From the NCBI RefSeq assembly GCF_020524905.1, contig NZ_JAIVKI010000001.1, forward strand, positions 653,145 through 717,144: a stretch of 64,000 nucleotides of DNA. The letters run 5' to 3'. The notes below the pieces were generated by a model. That model did not search any database and was not told the DNA's origin. It saw only the letters and a list, made by a program, of their open reading frames with translations. Positions 37,616 to 47,811 of this stretch are shown here, in pieces. Origin of the DNA: Microbulbifer variabilis. GTDB taxonomy: Bacteria > Pseudomonadota > Gammaproteobacteria > Pseudomonadales > Cellvibrionaceae. Every line of letters begins with the position of its first letter. The first letter of the stretch is position 1. Position numbers and translations under genes: made by a program.

Positions 37616-38902
37616 TTATCCGGCCTTTCGCAATTGCTCCAGTTTTTGGCGCACACTGGCCAGTTTTACACACAGCACGAACACAGACATGGCGGTATCG
37701 AGTTCCTCCAATGGGGGGAAACTCGGTGCTATGCGGATGTTGCTATCTTCAGGGTCTTCGCCGTAGGGGAAGGTGGCTCCGGCTGGAGTCAGCTTTACTC
37801 CGGCCTCCGCTGCCAGTTTGACCACTGCCCTGGCACAGCCTGGAATAGTGTTGAAAGAGACAAAATAGCCTCCTTCAGGTTTTTCCCATTGACCTAATTG
37901 CGTATCTCCCAAACCGTTGTGCAGGTGCTCCAGCACGCAGTCAAACTTGGGCTTTAGGATATTGGCATGCTTACGCATGTGTTCCTTAAGGGTGGTGAAC
38001 TCGGTAAAGAAGCGCGAGTGGCGCAGTTGGTTCACTTTATCTGGGCCAATAGTCATCGCTTGCATCTGTTGTTGCAAGGATTGCAGGTTAGCACTGCTGG
38101 CGCTGACAAATGCCACACCTGCCCCCGCATGGGTCACTTTGGAGGTGGAGGCAAACTGAAGCACTGAGTCCACTGTGTCACTTTCCAAGGCGGCCGCACG
38201 GATGCTGGCGAGGCTGACATAGTGGCCCAGGTCGTGCACGGCATAGGCGTTGTCCCAGAAAATACGAAAGCCCGGATTGGCGATTTGCCCCAGTTGGGCC
38301 AGGCGCTCTACGGTTTCATTGCTGTAGGTGACGCCATTGGGGTTGGAATACTTAGGCACGCACCAGATGCCGATAATTTCGTTGTCTTCACGAATATGTT
38401 TTTCCACAAGGTCCATATCCGGCCCCTGCGCATTCATTGGGATATTGATCATGCCGATCCCCAACTGCTCACAGATGGAGAAGTGTCTATCGTATCCAGG
38501 CACCGGGCAGAGGAACTTCGGCGCTTTGAGTTCGCGCCAGGGGGTATTACCGGCAAAGCCGAACAGGTAGCCGGTCAACACCGCGTGATACATCAGGGTG
38601 AGCGAGCTATTGCCTCCGGCAATGACTTCTTCCGTGGGCACCTGGAGTATATCCGCGCCTAGTTCACGGGCGCAGGTGAGTCCGGTCAAACCGCCGTAAT
38701 TGCGGGTGTCGGTCCCGCCGGCGGCGCGGTAATCGTTGCAGAGGATGCCGTCGAGCTTATCGGATAAATTTAACTGTTCGGCTGAAGGCTTGCCGCGGGT
38801 GATATCCAGATTCAGTTCGTGTTGGCGGATGCGCTCGTAGTGGGTGCTCAGCTCTTTCTCCCACTCCGCTAACTGGTTGATACTGGCGGATTCGATTTGC
38901 AC
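37616..38902 (-). CDS. Type Ic aspartate-type aminotransferase (PLP)
   Basis: 428 residues, GTG start with AGGGGA six bases upstream. A fold-type I aminotransferase of the Pfam PF12897-like group: LDITRGKPSAEQLNLS near the N-terminus, the PNGVTYS loop and FWDNAYAVHDL. The PLP lysine is in STSKVTHAGAG. The group contains aspartate aminotransferases of subgroup Ic. Monocistronic between two terminator-like regions; no regulator nearby. Confidence 0.85.
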   Translation of the reverse strand: MQIESASINQLAEWEKELSTHYERIRQHELNLDITRGKPSAEQLNLSDKLDGILCNDYRAAGGTDTRNYGGLTGLTCARELGADILQVPTEEVIAGGNSSLTLMYHAVLTGYLFGFAGNTPWRELKAPKFLCPVPGYDRHFSICEQLGIGMINIPMNAQGPDMDLVEKHIREDNEIIGIWCVPKYSNPNGVTYSNETVERLAQLGQIANPGFRIFWDNAYAVHDLGHYVSLASIRAAALESDTVDSVLQFASTSKVTHAGAGVAFVSASSANLQSLQQQMQAMTIGPDKVNQLRHSRFFTEFTTLKEHMRKHANILKPKFDCVLEHLHNGLGDTQLGQWEKPEGGYFVSFNTIPGCARAVVKLAAEAGVKLTPAGATFPYGEDPEDSNIRIAPSFPPLEELDTAMSVFVLCVKLASVRQKLEQLRKAG

Positions 38903-39059
38903 GTGATGTCCCCTGACTGGTCATTAGAGGTGGCGAGCTTAGCAGTATGGGCCTGACTTCGTCAGCCCCATAGTTGAGTATTTAGGGGTTCCTTTTGCCG
39001 GTATGTGGAAGTATCCCTCACTGGGGATCGGCTCTTTTTATCTTTGTTTTCCGGCCGGT

Positions 39060-39926
39060 TTACTGGTTGGCCAGGGAGTGGAAATCCTGGGCATACTCTC
39101 TCAAGGTACGGCTGAGGTGGCGGCGCTGTTCAAGGCTGGTGCTGGTTAATATTTTTCTTGCCAGTACCTGCGCCTGCTGCTGGCGTTGCTCCTGGGCCTG
39201 ACGATATTCAGGTGACCAGAGCTGTTCCGGGTTAAGCAGTAGGCTGCGGATTTTTTCCAGGTATCCCTCAGGTTTAGTGCGCAACAAATCGAAGGTTTTT
39301 GATTGCCAGAGCCTTCGCTGTTCGATGCGCTGCAGGGGGCTGTATTCCATTTTGGAGATCCAGGCGGTAATCAGGTTTTTCTGCTCTTCGGTTAGGGTGC
39401 CGAGCCAGCGAACACTTTCCCTGCGGATAATCTTGTCACGTTTCTGTTGTATTTTTTCCGGTGATCGCTGCCATTTTTCCAAGGCTTTTTGCTCTTTTCT
39501 CCACATGTTGCCCTGCAGCTCATTGATTTGCTGCTCATTTAACTGCGCCGCTAGTGGCAATATCAGGTTGTAAGCATTTTCACTGGTGGCTGTTAAAAAT
39601 TGATGGACCTGCTCTTCAACAGGTTGTAACTGCGGGTTTTCCAGTGCGCCTTCATCGACCCTTTCCGCCAGATTATTCAGGAAGTCGGCGTAGCGGGGAA
39701 GTTGGGTTTGTCGGTGCCAGCGAAAGAAGCTGTTGAGGGCGCCCTGTAGCTCACTCTTTTGGGTGCTATCCAGCTCCACATATTTTTGGGCTTTCCAACG
39801 AATCCAATAATCCACGTTGTTATAGGCAAATTGGATGCTGGAACAACTATTGATAAATAGTGCTAAGAGCAGAAGTGCAATAACACGCCAAAATTGGTGT
39901 ATTGGCGTGCCATCCGGTTGTGTCAT
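39060..39926 (-). CDS. DUF6279-family lipoprotein
   Basis: 288 residues. The signal ends in a lipobox-like INSC (Cys at about residue 28), followed by SSIQFAYNNVDYWIRWKAQKY, the hallmark of this family. The rest is helical, rich in Gln, Arg and Glu, and probably forms a coiled, superhelical periplasmic domain. Function unknown. It is divergent from nagB-II. Confidence 0.83.
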   Translation of the reverse strand: MTQPDGTPIHQFWRVIALLLLALFINSCSSIQFAYNNVDYWIRWKAQKYVELDSTQKSELQGALNSFFRWHRQTQLPRYADFLNNLAERVDEGALENPQLQPVEEQVHQFLTATSENAYNLILPLAAQLNEQQINELQGNMWRKEQKALEKWQRSPEKIQQKRDKIIRRESVRWLGTLTEEQKNLITAWISKMEYSPLQRIEQRRLWQSKTFDLLRTKPEGYLEKIRSLLLNPEQLWSPEYRQAQEQRQQQAQVLARKILTSTSLEQRRHLSRTLREYAQDFHSLANQ

Positions 39927-40232
39927 CGACTTTTCCTATAGGCATTGCCCGACTGATGCCGGGGAATTATTAGAAAGCATAGATGATCGGGTTGTACGTT
40001 TCTTATGGCGTGAGATTATTCGTTTCTTCTTGTGTGTAACTGGACTCCCGGAGCCTTGCCAAATCCGTCATTAGCAGCACCTGGGTTGAATGGATAAAAA
40101 AGGTGACAATGACATTTCTTGCCGTCATCACAGTCGCTCACTGTGGCTAGCCAGCACATAGACTGATAGTTGTAATTCTCCCTTTTTAAGCGCAGGTGAA
40201 TTCGGTTGTAGAGGGAGGAATAGGCAGCCTGA
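39927..40232. other. Divergent intergenic region upstream of nagB-II
   Basis: About 305 bp. It contains ATGAC/GTCAT half-sites (40109-40128) ten bases apart, which recall a NagQ/NagR-type operator (AATGACA..TGTCATT) but with wrong spacing. The ribosome site GGAGGAA lies at 40214-40220. Nothing else recognised. Confidence 0.4.
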
Positions 40233-41243
40233 GTGAATGATGGAATGACTACGACGATCATGGAGGCCGAAGCCCGTGAGGCTCCGGCGAGAATTGCTGA
40301 GCAGTTACAAAGCAATGCCAAAGTCATGGAGCAACTTGGGGAGCGCTTGCGGGCTCATGCCCCGCGCTTTGTCATGATTGTCGGGCGTGGCTCTTCCGAT
40401 CATGCCGGTGTCTTTGCTAAGTATTTGATAGAAATAGAAACTGGGACCCCTACTTTTGCCGCAGCACCCTCGGTTTCCAGTGTGTATGGCCGCCAGCTTA
40501 AATTGGAAGGGGCATTGGTATTGGTGATCTCCCAGTCGGGGCGCAGCCCAGATATCCTCGCTCAGGCCAAGATGGCCAAGGAGTGCGGCGCCTATACCGT
40601 GGCCTTGGTAAACGATGAACAGGCGCCAATCAAGGATGTCGTCGATTTGCTGATTCCTTTGAAGGCGGGCCCGGAGAAAGCGGTGGCGGCTACCAAAAGT
40701 TATCTGGCCACACTCTCGGCAATTTTGCAGCTGGTGGCCTGCTGGAGTGGTGACAGGGTCCTGCGAGAAGCGCTGGAAAAATTGCCCGAAACTCTACAGA
40801 AGGCGGTAAGCGCAGAGATTCAACTGAGACCTGAAGATCTGGCCTCGGTACAGAACCTGGTGGTGCTCGGGCGTGGCCCCGGTTATGCCATAACCCGAGA
40901 GCTGGCGCTGAAGTTGAAGGAAGTTTGCAATATTCACGCGGAGTCTTTCTCCAGTGCGGAGTTTTTACACGGACCGGTTACTCTCGTTGAGGACAAGCTG
41001 ACCGTAGTCAATGTCCCTATCGAGGACGAGTCATTTAAGGCACACAGCGAGCAGATAGATGACATAGTGCATAGGGGGGCAAGCCTGATCAATCTACACG
41101 TGCCCAGCAAAGGGGTACATCCCCGCATCGCACCCCTGGCTTTGCTGCAGCGCTTTTATATCGATGTTGCCCATGTGGCCGTAAATCGCGGCATTAATCC
41201 CGATGAGCCGGCGGGACTGAAAAAGGTCACACAGACCGTGTAA
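40233..41243 (+). CDS. Glucosamine-6-phosphate deaminase NagB-II (SIS domains)
   Basis: 336 residues with two SIS domains: first GRGSSDHAG and VISQSGRSPD, second LGRGPGYAITRELALKLKEVC and SAEFLHGP. It lacks the glutaminase domain of GlmS, so it is a NagB-II type deaminase that converts glucosamine 6-phosphate to fructose 6-phosphate and ammonia. A GTG at 40233 is the upstream start; ATG 40245 is the alternative. It lies 51 bp before nagA, so the two form a GlcNAc-utilisation unit. The fructose 6-phosphate must be isomerised before entering the Entner-Doudoroff operon downstream. Confidence 0.92.
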   Translation: MNDGMTTTIMEAEAREAPARIAEQLQSNAKVMEQLGERLRAHAPRFVMIVGRGSSDHAGVFAKYLIEIETGTPTFAAAPSVSSVYGRQLKLEGALVLVISQSGRSPDILAQAKMAKECGAYTVALVNDEQAPIKDVVDLLIPLKAGPEKAVAATKSYLATLSAILQLVACWSGDRVLREALEKLPETLQKAVSAEIQLRPEDLASVQNLVVLGRGPGYAITRELALKLKEVCNIHAESFSSAEFLHGPVTLVEDKLTVVNVPIEDESFKAHSEQIDDIVHRGASLINLHVPSKGVHPRIAPLALLQRFYIDVAHVAVNRGINPDEPAGLKKVTQTV

Positions 41244-41294
41244 TAATCTTCCGGAAATTCAACTGTAAAAAATATTCAGTGTTAAGGAGGGGCT

Positions 41295-42422
41295 GTGGCT
41301 TTTGCCTTGGTCGCAGAAAAACTTTTTGATGGCGAGCAAATCCAGGAGGATGTATCCCTGGTTGTGGGCGATGACGGCCGCATTGTTTCCATTGGTGAAG
41401 ACCTACAGGACTCATCAGCTTATATCCGCGGACTGCTGGCCCCTGGGCTAGTGGATATACAGGTGAATGGTGGTGGAGGAGTACTGTTTAACCAGGAGCC
41501 CACTGTCGCCGGGTTGCGCACCATGGCTGAAGCCCATGCCCGCTTTGGCACTACCGCCTTTTTGCCCACTCTGATTACCGACCGCCTTGATGTTATGCAG
41601 AGTGCCGCAGATGCGGTCAGTTCCGCACTGCGTCAGCGGGTGCCAGGTGTGGTTGGTATCCATTTTGAAGGGCCGCACTTGAGTGTGCCGAAGAAGGGCA
41701 CCCATGAGCAGTCATTTATCCGCCCTCTCAGTGATAAAGAGTGGGAGATTTATGGGCGAAAAGATCTGGGCATCAAGGTGGTTACCCTGGCGCCGGAAAC
41801 TGTACCTATGGAGGATATCCACAGGCTGGCCTCGCTGGGGGTGCGGGTTTGCCTGGGGCACTCCAATGCGGATGGTCAAACCGTAAATTCGGCATTACAG
41901 GCTGGTGCTGTGGGTTTTACGCATTTGTACAATGCCATGTCGCCATTACACTCCCGCGAGCCCGGTATGGTGGGTTCTGCCTTAATTAGCGATAAGGCCT
42001 GGTGCGGCATTATTGCCGATGGCCATCATGTCAGTGCTGAGGCCATTACTCTGGCTCTCAAGGCCAAGCCGCGTGGAAAACTTCTACTAGTTACCGATGC
42101 CATGTCTCTGGTGGGAAGCGATGCGCTCAGTTTCCCACTGTTTGATCGGGTGGTGACCCGAGAGGGGGACAAGCTGACTTCCAGTACCGGTGAGCTGGCC
42201 GGTTCACACCTGGATATGATGGGAGCGGTGCGCAATATCAGCGATTGGTGTGATTTGGATATTTATGAATCCCTGCGCATGGCGAGCCTCTACCCGTCCC
42301 AGTTTCTGGGCTTGCAAAGCGGCAAGATTGCGCCCGGTGCCAGAGCGGATTTCATTTTGCTGGATCGGGATTTACAGGTGCAGAAAACCTGGATAGGGGG
42401 GCGCCAGGTTTATGGTGATTAA
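41295..42422 (+). CDS. nagA: N-acetylglucosamine-6-phosphate deacetylase
   Basis: 375 residues, GTG start with an excellent TAAGGAGGGG. Amidohydrolase fold; metal and substrate residues sit in HFEGPHL, LGHSNADG, THLYNAMSP, DGHHV and the catalytic Asp in VTDAMSLVG. It removes the acetyl group from GlcNAc 6-phosphate. It works upstream of NagB-II. No PTS or permease gene is beside it in this window. Confidence 0.95.
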   Translation: MAFALVAEKLFDGEQIQEDVSLVVGDDGRIVSIGEDLQDSSAYIRGLLAPGLVDIQVNGGGGVLFNQEPTVAGLRTMAEAHARFGTTAFLPTLITDRLDVMQSAADAVSSALRQRVPGVVGIHFEGPHLSVPKKGTHEQSFIRPLSDKEWEIYGRKDLGIKVVTLAPETVPMEDIHRLASLGVRVCLGHSNADGQTVNSALQAGAVGFTHLYNAMSPLHSREPGMVGSALISDKAWCGIIADGHHVSAEAITLALKAKPRGKLLLVTDAMSLVGSDALSFPLFDRVVTREGDKLTSSTGELAGSHLDMMGAVRNISDWCDLDIYESLRMASLYPSQFLGLQSGKIAPGARADFILLDRDLQVQKTWIGGRQVYGD

Positions 42423-42435
42423 CGCTTTGACTTTT

Positions 42436-42451
42436 CCTTAATTTTTTAAGG
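42436..42451. terminator. Short hairpin between nagA and the LacI gene
   Basis: CCTTAA pairs with TTAAGG around TTTT. It lies in the 34-bp gap between convergent genes. The stem is weak (six bp, AT-rich), so terminator function is uncertain. Confidence 0.35.
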
Positions 42452-42456
42452 CTGCC

Positions 42457-43530
42457 TTACATCGGATGGTTAAAAACTTCTTCCATCGCAGGCCCGCTGG
42501 AGTCTCGCACAATTAGGGTGGGAGTAAAGCTACGGCAATTGCTGTCCGTCTTTGCGATTGCTTGTTGTTCTTTATCCTGGCTTCCCCGGCATTGAATGCG
42601 CTTTAGCACCAGCTCTGCTGCACAGCGGGCAATATCCTCGTTGGGTTGATGGGCGGTGGTGAGTTTGGGCCAGGTTTGGCGTGAAAAGGGACTGTCTTCG
42701 AAGCCGGCGATGGAAAGCTGTTGTGGCACCTCAATATTTAGCATGCGAGCCGCAAATAGTGCGCCTGCGGCCATTTCATCGTTACCGGCAAAAATGGCTG
42801 AAGGGGGACTGGCGGAGTGCAGCAAAGCGGTAGCCCCGGCCACGCCGGAATCAAAAGAATACTCGCCCTCAATTACCAATTCTTCAATAAAAGGCAGGCC
42901 TGCCTTCTGTAAAGCGTGCTTGTAGCCCGTCAGACGGCTGTGTGTGGATAAATGTTCAGAGCCGCCGCCAAGGTAGGCGATTCGCTTGTGCCCCAGCTGT
43001 AACAAATGTTGGGTAATAGTGAAGGCGGCGGCTTCGTCATCGATCTCAATACAATTTTCCTCTCCCTGGTTGCAACCTTCCGAGGAAATAATCCGAACGA
43101 ATTCCACATCCAGGGATTTCAATGTATCGATGACTTCCTGCGCCTCGGAGAATGGGGGGGTTAGTACCAGCCCGGCAACCCGGCTTTGTTCCACCAGTTT
43201 GCGCAACTCTTCGTGAATAGTGTCTCTTTGGCCACTGCCCGGATGGATAAGCAGTTCGTAACCCTGTTCGCGGCAGGCTTCGAGGATGCCGTTTTGCATA
43301 TCGATCACATAGTAGGCATTGGGATTGTCATAAATAAAGGCAATGGAATAGGTGTGTGTGCCAGCCAGGTTGCGTGCGGCCAAATTGGGGCGGTAATTGA
43401 GAACTTTTACTGCCTGCATAACTCGTTCGCGGGTACTGGTGCGTACTGAGGGCTCATTATTGATGACCCGCGAAACAGTTTTTATCGATACGCCTGCGCG
43501 TTCGGCAACGTCGTTAATTGTGACTTTCAT
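42457..43530 (-). CDS. LacI-family transcriptional regulator
   Basis: About 357 residues from ATG 43530, the conserved start MKVTINDVAERAGVSIKTVSR. The N-terminal LacI HTH and hinge (NYRPNLAARNLAG) precede a periplasmic-binding-like sugar domain. It is convergent with nagA and faces the Entner-Doudoroff operon across an 890-bp region. Its target could be the nag unit, its own promoter or carbohydrate genes elsewhere. The palindrome TGGTATCGCTTACCA at 43934-43948 is a possible operator. Confidence 0.88.
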   Translation of the reverse strand: MKVTINDVAERAGVSIKTVSRVINNEPSVRTSTRERVMQAVKVLNYRPNLAARNLAGTHTYSIAFIYDNPNAYYVIDMQNGILEACREQGYELLIHPGSGQRDTIHEELRKLVEQSRVAGLVLTPPFSEAQEVIDTLKSLDVEFVRIISSEGCNQGEENCIEIDDEAAAFTITQHLLQLGHKRIAYLGGGSEHLSTHSRLTGYKHALQKAGLPFIEELVIEGEYSFDSGVAGATALLHSASPPSAIFAGNDEMAAGALFAARMLNIEVPQQLSIAGFEDSPFSRQTWPKLTTAHQPNEDIARCAAELVLKRIQCRGSQDKEQQAIAKTDSNCRSFTPTLIVRDSSGPAMEEVFNHPM

Positions 43531-44420
43531 CGGCACCGTTCCCTCTCGCAAACCCATCGTGGGGAGGCGCTGGCCCCCTTTTTATCACTCTCTCTTGATT
43601 CGTGCTGCCCGAACAAAAGAGTGTTCGGTGTAGACAGTTTGGCAGTTGTGTGCAAACCCGGTTATTGGCGGCGGATTCTAACAACAATTGGGTGTGGTGC
43701 AGGCGGATCGTATAGAGGCTTTGAAATCCTTGTAATGGAATGGCTGGCCGGGTTGGCACTCGTAGCGAGCAAAAGAAGCTTACCGATCTTTCATCTTTTT
43801 GTAATTTTCTTACATTTTTGCCTTTTGGCACCAAAAACTTATTCCTGCATTTATCTGCTTTATGGCGCTTAATTTTCCCTATTAAGGCTCTTCTTGCTGT
43901 TTTTTAGGTTTCCTTAGGTTGTCAGCCGGATAATGGTATCGCTTACCAGAAGACCCTTGATCTTTTTTGTAGTTTTACTACATAATGCGCTCCATCAGCT
44001 TTGCCGGGTTATTACTGCTGTACTTCTCGTTGAACGTAAGGTTTCTACTCCACCTGTAGGGGGGGAGGCTTTGCTCTTGTCGGCCCACTAGTATCCGATG
44101 GGACCGATGGACTCCGGCAAAAAAGGTTTTGGCAAGAAAGTGCGTCAATTGAGCTCCAAAAAGGCTTTTATTCTGCTCTTTTGTTCCTTCTTGAAGCGGG
44201 AGCGTATTTTTTTCACAAGATGGGTAATGGAATTTTCCGGTTGCTCCATCTTCAGTCGGGTGATAGGGCGCCGGTCGCACTACAACCCAGTCAAGCGGCG
44301 GGACTTTTTGCCGGTTGGTCCTTTCAGGGAAGAATGATCACTGGTGGCTATTTGGTCATCTCAATATGGCATCGGTGCCGGCCTCAGGCTGCACCGCAGC
44401 AGAATTAATACGGAAGAGTC
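43531..44420. other. Long regulatory region and leader before edd
   Basis: About 890 bp without a convincing gene. It holds CCGAACA/TGTTCGG (43609-43628, loop six bases), TGGTA/TACCA (43934-43948) and the HexR-like palindrome (43968-43982). The 440 bp between that palindrome and the edd start could be a long leader. Short frames there (for example 44098-44337) have no recognisable protein. The edd ribosome site is GGAAGAG at 44411. Confidence 0.55.
43968..43982. promoter_or_regulatory. HexR-type operator upstream of the Entner-Doudoroff operon
   Basis: TGTAGTTTTACTACA is a perfect palindrome (TGTAGT, three T, ACTACA). It fits the published HexR consensus TGTAATnnnATTACA with one symmetric change per arm. 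HexR controls edd, zwf, gapA and pyk genes in many gammaproteobacteria and senses 2-keto-3-deoxy-6-phosphogluconate. No hexR gene is in this window. Confidence 0.7.
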
Positions 44421-46238
44421 ATGGTTCACAGCAAGGTTCAGGCAGTTACCGAGCGCATTATCCAGCGCAGTGAGGAAACCCGCGCACAGTACTTGGCCCA
44501 GGTGGAAAAAGCGCATATTGAAGGGCGTGCCACTAAGCATTTGTCTTGCGGTAACCTGGCCCACGCCATTGCAGCCTCTCCAGAAAAGGACAAGCAGCTT
44601 ATTGCATCCGGGCGCGGTCCCAACCTGGGGATTGTCACTGCTTATAACGATATGCTTTCCGCGCACCAACCCTACGGAACCTATCCGCCACGTTTAAAAG
44701 AGGCGGCGGCGCGCCACGGCGCCACCGCACAGGTGGCCGGTGGAGTGCCGGCGATGTGCGATGGGGTAACCCAGGGGCGCCCGGGTATGGAGCTGAGCCT
44801 CTTTTCCCGCGATGTAATCGCCATGTCCACCGCCATAGCCCTTTCCCACGATGTCTTTGAAGGCGCCATGTTCCTCGGCATCTGCGACAAGATTGTGCCG
44901 GGACTGGTCATCGGTGCCCTCGCTTTTGGGCACCTGCCCTCAATCTTTATTCCGGCGGGTCCAATGCCCACCGGGCTATCCAATGCGGAAAAAGTACGGG
45001 TTCGCCAGCTCTATGCCGAGGGCAAGGTTGGCCGTGCCGAGTTGTTGGAGGCGGAGAGCGCCTCTTACCACAGTGCTGGTACCTGCACTTTCTACGGTAC
45101 CGCCAACAGCAACCAGATGCTGGTGGAAATTATGGGCCTGCAGCTGCCGGGCAGTTCTTTTGTTAATCCCGGTACTGGCCTGCGCGATGCATTGAACGAA
45201 GCGGCTGTGGCCCAGCTGGCCAAAATTACCGAACCCAGCCAGCACACGCCCATCGCAAAAATCCTCACAGAAAAAGCATTTGTTAACGGCATTGTGGGGC
45301 TGCTCTCCACGGGCGGCTCCACTAACCATACGTTGCATTTAATCGCGATGGCGCGCGCCGCCGGAATTCAGATTACCTGGCAGGACATGGCGGATCTCTC
45401 CGAAGTGGTGCCCCTGTTGTGCCATGTCTACCCGAACGGCACGGCTGATATCAATCACTTTGCCGCTGCTGGTGGTATGCAGTTCCTGATTAGTGAGCTA
45501 CTTGCCGCAGGCCTGCTACACGGCGATGTACATACAGTAATGGGCCATTCCGGCCTGGAGCCCTATTGCCAGGACCCCTTCCTAAATGAGGCCGGTGATG
45601 GTGTGGTTTGGCGCCCAACAGCGCAAGAGAGTGCCGACACCACGGTGATTCGCCCGGTGAGTGAGCCCTTCTCTCATCACGGCGGCTTGCAGCTACTGGA
45701 GGGCAACCTCGGCCGCAGTGTCATTAAGGTTTCTGCGATTAAACCGCAGCATCTCAAGGTGAAGGCGCCGGCGATTGTGCTGCACAACCAGGATGAACTG
45801 CTGGAGCGCTTCAAGGCCGGCGAGTTGGAGCGGGATTTTGTTGTCGTAGTGCGCTTCCAAGGGCCTCAAGCCAATGGCATGCCGGAGCTGCATAAGCTGA
45901 CTCCGACCCTGGGGGTGTTACAGGATCGCGGTTTCAAAGTGGCCCTCGTTACTGACGGGCGTATGTCCGGTGCATCCGGCAAGGTACCGGCGGCAATTCA
46001 TATGTCTCCGGAAGCGGTCGAAGGTGGTCCTATTGCCAAAGTACGCGATGGCGACTTGGTGGAGCTGGATGCTGAGGCCGGGGTGTTGCGTGTCCTGGTG
46101 GATGAGGCGGAATTCAATGCGCGCGAACTAGCGCAGTGCGATTTGTCGGGCAGCGCCCGCGGTATGGGGCGCGAGCTGTTCGCCAATATGCGCGCTATTG
46201 CCAGTGGTGCCGAAAGCGGTGCCAGTATTCTTTATTAA
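44421..46238 (+). CDS. edd: Phosphogluconate dehydratase
   Basis: 605 residues, full length. An IlvD/Edd-family [4Fe-4S] dehydratase; cluster Cys residues are visible in AMCDGVTQG and ICDKIVPG, and [13 protein letters not shown] is a family hallmark. It converts 6-phosphogluconate to KDPG, the first committed step of the Entner-Doudoroff pathway. First gene of a six-gene operon; the HexR-like site lies about 440 bp upstream. Confidence 0.97.
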   Translation: MVHSKVQAVTERIIQRSEETRAQYLAQVEKAHIEGRATKHLSCGNLAHAIAASPEKDKQLIASGRGPNLGIVTAYNDMLSAHQPYGTYPPRLKEAAARHGATAQVAGGVPAMCDGVTQGRPGMELSLFSRDVIAMSTAIALSHDVFEGAMFLGICDKIVPGLVIGALAFGHLPSIFIPAGPMPTGLSNAEKVRVRQLYAEGKVGRAELLEAESASYHSAGTCTFYGTANSNQMLVEIMGLQLPGSSFVNPGTGLRDALNEAAVAQLAKITEPSQHTPIAKILTEKAFVNGIVGLLSTGGSTNHTLHLIAMARAAGIQITWQDMADLSEVVPLLCHVYPNGTADINHFAAAGGMQFLISELLAAGLLHGDVHTVMGHSGLEPYCQDPFLNEAGDGVVWRPTAQESADTTVIRPVSEPFSHHGGLQLLEGNLGRSVIKVSAIKPQHLKVKAPAIVLHNQDELLERFKAGELERDFVVVVRFQGPQANGMPELHKLTPTLGVLQDRGFKVALVTDGRMSGASGKVPAAIHMSPEAVEGGPIAKVRDGDLVELDAEAGVLRVLVDEAEFNARELAQCDLSGSARGMGRELFANMRAIASGAESGASILY

Positions 46239-46291
46239 TGTGTGCCGCCCATAAATAGCGGTGCAAGAGAAACGATTTCAGAGCAAGTTTT

Positions 46292-47752
46292 ATGTCTAAC
46301 CCATTTGATATGGTGCTGTTTGGTGGCGGTGGTGATCTTGCCCTGCGCAAGCTGATTCCGGCATTGTATCGTGCTTACCGGGAGGGCAGCCTGGCAGAGG
46401 GTTGCCGTATTCTCCCCGTTTGTCGCCGTCAGCAAGACGCTGATCAATATTTAAATGTGGCCCTTCAGTCCCTGCAGCAATATTTGCGCGATGGTGAGTA
46501 TTGCAATGCTATCTGGACAAGTTTCAGTCAGTTGCTGCGCCCCGTGGCCCTGGATATTTCTATACCCGACCAGCAGTGGACACATTTGTCAGACATCCTT
46601 GAGTCAGACCCGGATCGAGTGCGAATTTTTTATTTGGCCATTCCTCCCGGTGTTTTTGGCCCCTGCTGCGAAAACCTCTCGGTTAAAGGCTTAATTAGCA
46701 AAAATTCCCGGGTGGTTGTGGAAAAACCCCTTGGTTATAACGCGCAGACTGCTGAAGAAATCAATAGCAAGATGGCGAGCTATTTCCCAGAGAGTAGTAT
46801 TTTTCGTATTGATCACTACCTGGGTAAGGAAACCGTTCAAAACCTGTTGGCCCTGCGTTTTAGTAACGTTTTATTCGAGCATCTGTGGGATGCAAAAACG
46901 ATCGACCATATTCAGATCAGTATTTCTGAAACTGTCGGCCTGGAAGGCCGTGCCGGGTTTTACGATGAAACCGGTGCGCTGCGGGATATGGTGCAAAATC
47001 ATCTTTTGCAATTGCTATGTCTGATTGCCATGGATTCCCCCAACTCCATGACTGCAAAAAATATTCGCGCGGAAAAAATCAAGGTACTGGAAGCGTTGCG
47101 TCCATTGAAAGGTGATTTGGTGGATGAAAACGTAGTGCGCGGCCAATATGTGGCCGGAGAAATCGATGGGCAAAAGGTGCCTGGATACCTGGATGATTTA
47201 GCGGATGGTGCCAGCGCCACTGAAACCTTTGTGGCGCTGCGTGCGCATATCGACAGCTGGCGCTGGGCGGGAGTGCCGTTTTTCCTGCGTACCGGCAAGC
47301 GAATGGAAAAGCGCTGTGCAGAAATTGTGGTGCAGTATAAAAAAGTTTCTCACCACGTCTATGACGAAAGCGCGGGAAATGTAACTCCCAATCGCCTGGT
47401 TATCCGTCTGCAGCCGGAAGAGAGTATCAAGCTGATTCTGATGGCCAAAAAAATGGATAGCCTTACTACGGAGCTGCAGCCGGCGGAGTTGAACTTAACC
47501 CTGTCCGATACCTATGACAGCTTCCGCAGTGATGCCTATAAGCGGTTAATGCTGGATGCCGCCGCCAATAATTCGGCCCTATTTATTCACCGCGATGAAG
47601 TGGCGGCGGCCTGGGCTTGGGTAGACCCGATTATTGAACACTGGCGTGAAACCAACAATCAGCCCAAGCCCTATCCTGCGGGCAGCTGGGGACCAGAGGA
47701 GGCCAATGAATTACTGGCCCGCAGTGGTCGTCACTGGTTCAACGCCAAGTAA
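46292..47752 (+). CDS. zwf: Glucose-6-phosphate 1-dehydrogenase
   Basis: 486 residues. The nucleotide-binding start FGGGGDLALRKLIPAL and the catalytic RIDHYLGKE are intact. It oxidises glucose 6-phosphate to 6-phosphogluconolactone with NADP (or NAD). It lies 53 bp after edd and precedes pgl. Confidence 0.97.
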   Translation: MSNPFDMVLFGGGGDLALRKLIPALYRAYREGSLAEGCRILPVCRRQQDADQYLNVALQSLQQYLRDGEYCNAIWTSFSQLLRPVALDISIPDQQWTHLSDILESDPDRVRIFYLAIPPGVFGPCCENLSVKGLISKNSRVVVEKPLGYNAQTAEEINSKMASYFPESSIFRIDHYLGKETVQNLLALRFSNVLFEHLWDAKTIDHIQISISETVGLEGRAGFYDETGALRDMVQNHLLQLLCLIAMDSPNSMTAKNIRAEKIKVLEALRPLKGDLVDENVVRGQYVAGEIDGQKVPGYLDDLADGASATETFVALRAHIDSWRWAGVPFFLRTGKRMEKRCAEIVVQYKKVSHHVYDESAGNVTPNRLVIRLQPEESIKLILMAKKMDSLTTELQPAELNLTLSDTYDSFRSDAYKRLMLDAAANNSALFIHRDEVAAAWAWVDPIIEHWRETNNQPKPYPAGSWGPEEANELLARSGRHWFNAK

Positions 47753-47811
47753 CGAATCTGTGGATTACCCGGCTTTTTTGCGGTGATCCACAATGATGAA
47801 TGGAAGTATTC

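Noticed and set aside
40109..40128. NagQ/NagR-like operator before nagB-II
   Set aside because: Half-sites ATGAC and GTCAT are ten bases apart instead of the expected closer spacing; may be chance.
44098..44337. Short frame in the edd leader
   Set aside because: No ribosome site, no family, overlapping frames on both strands; more likely untranslated leader.
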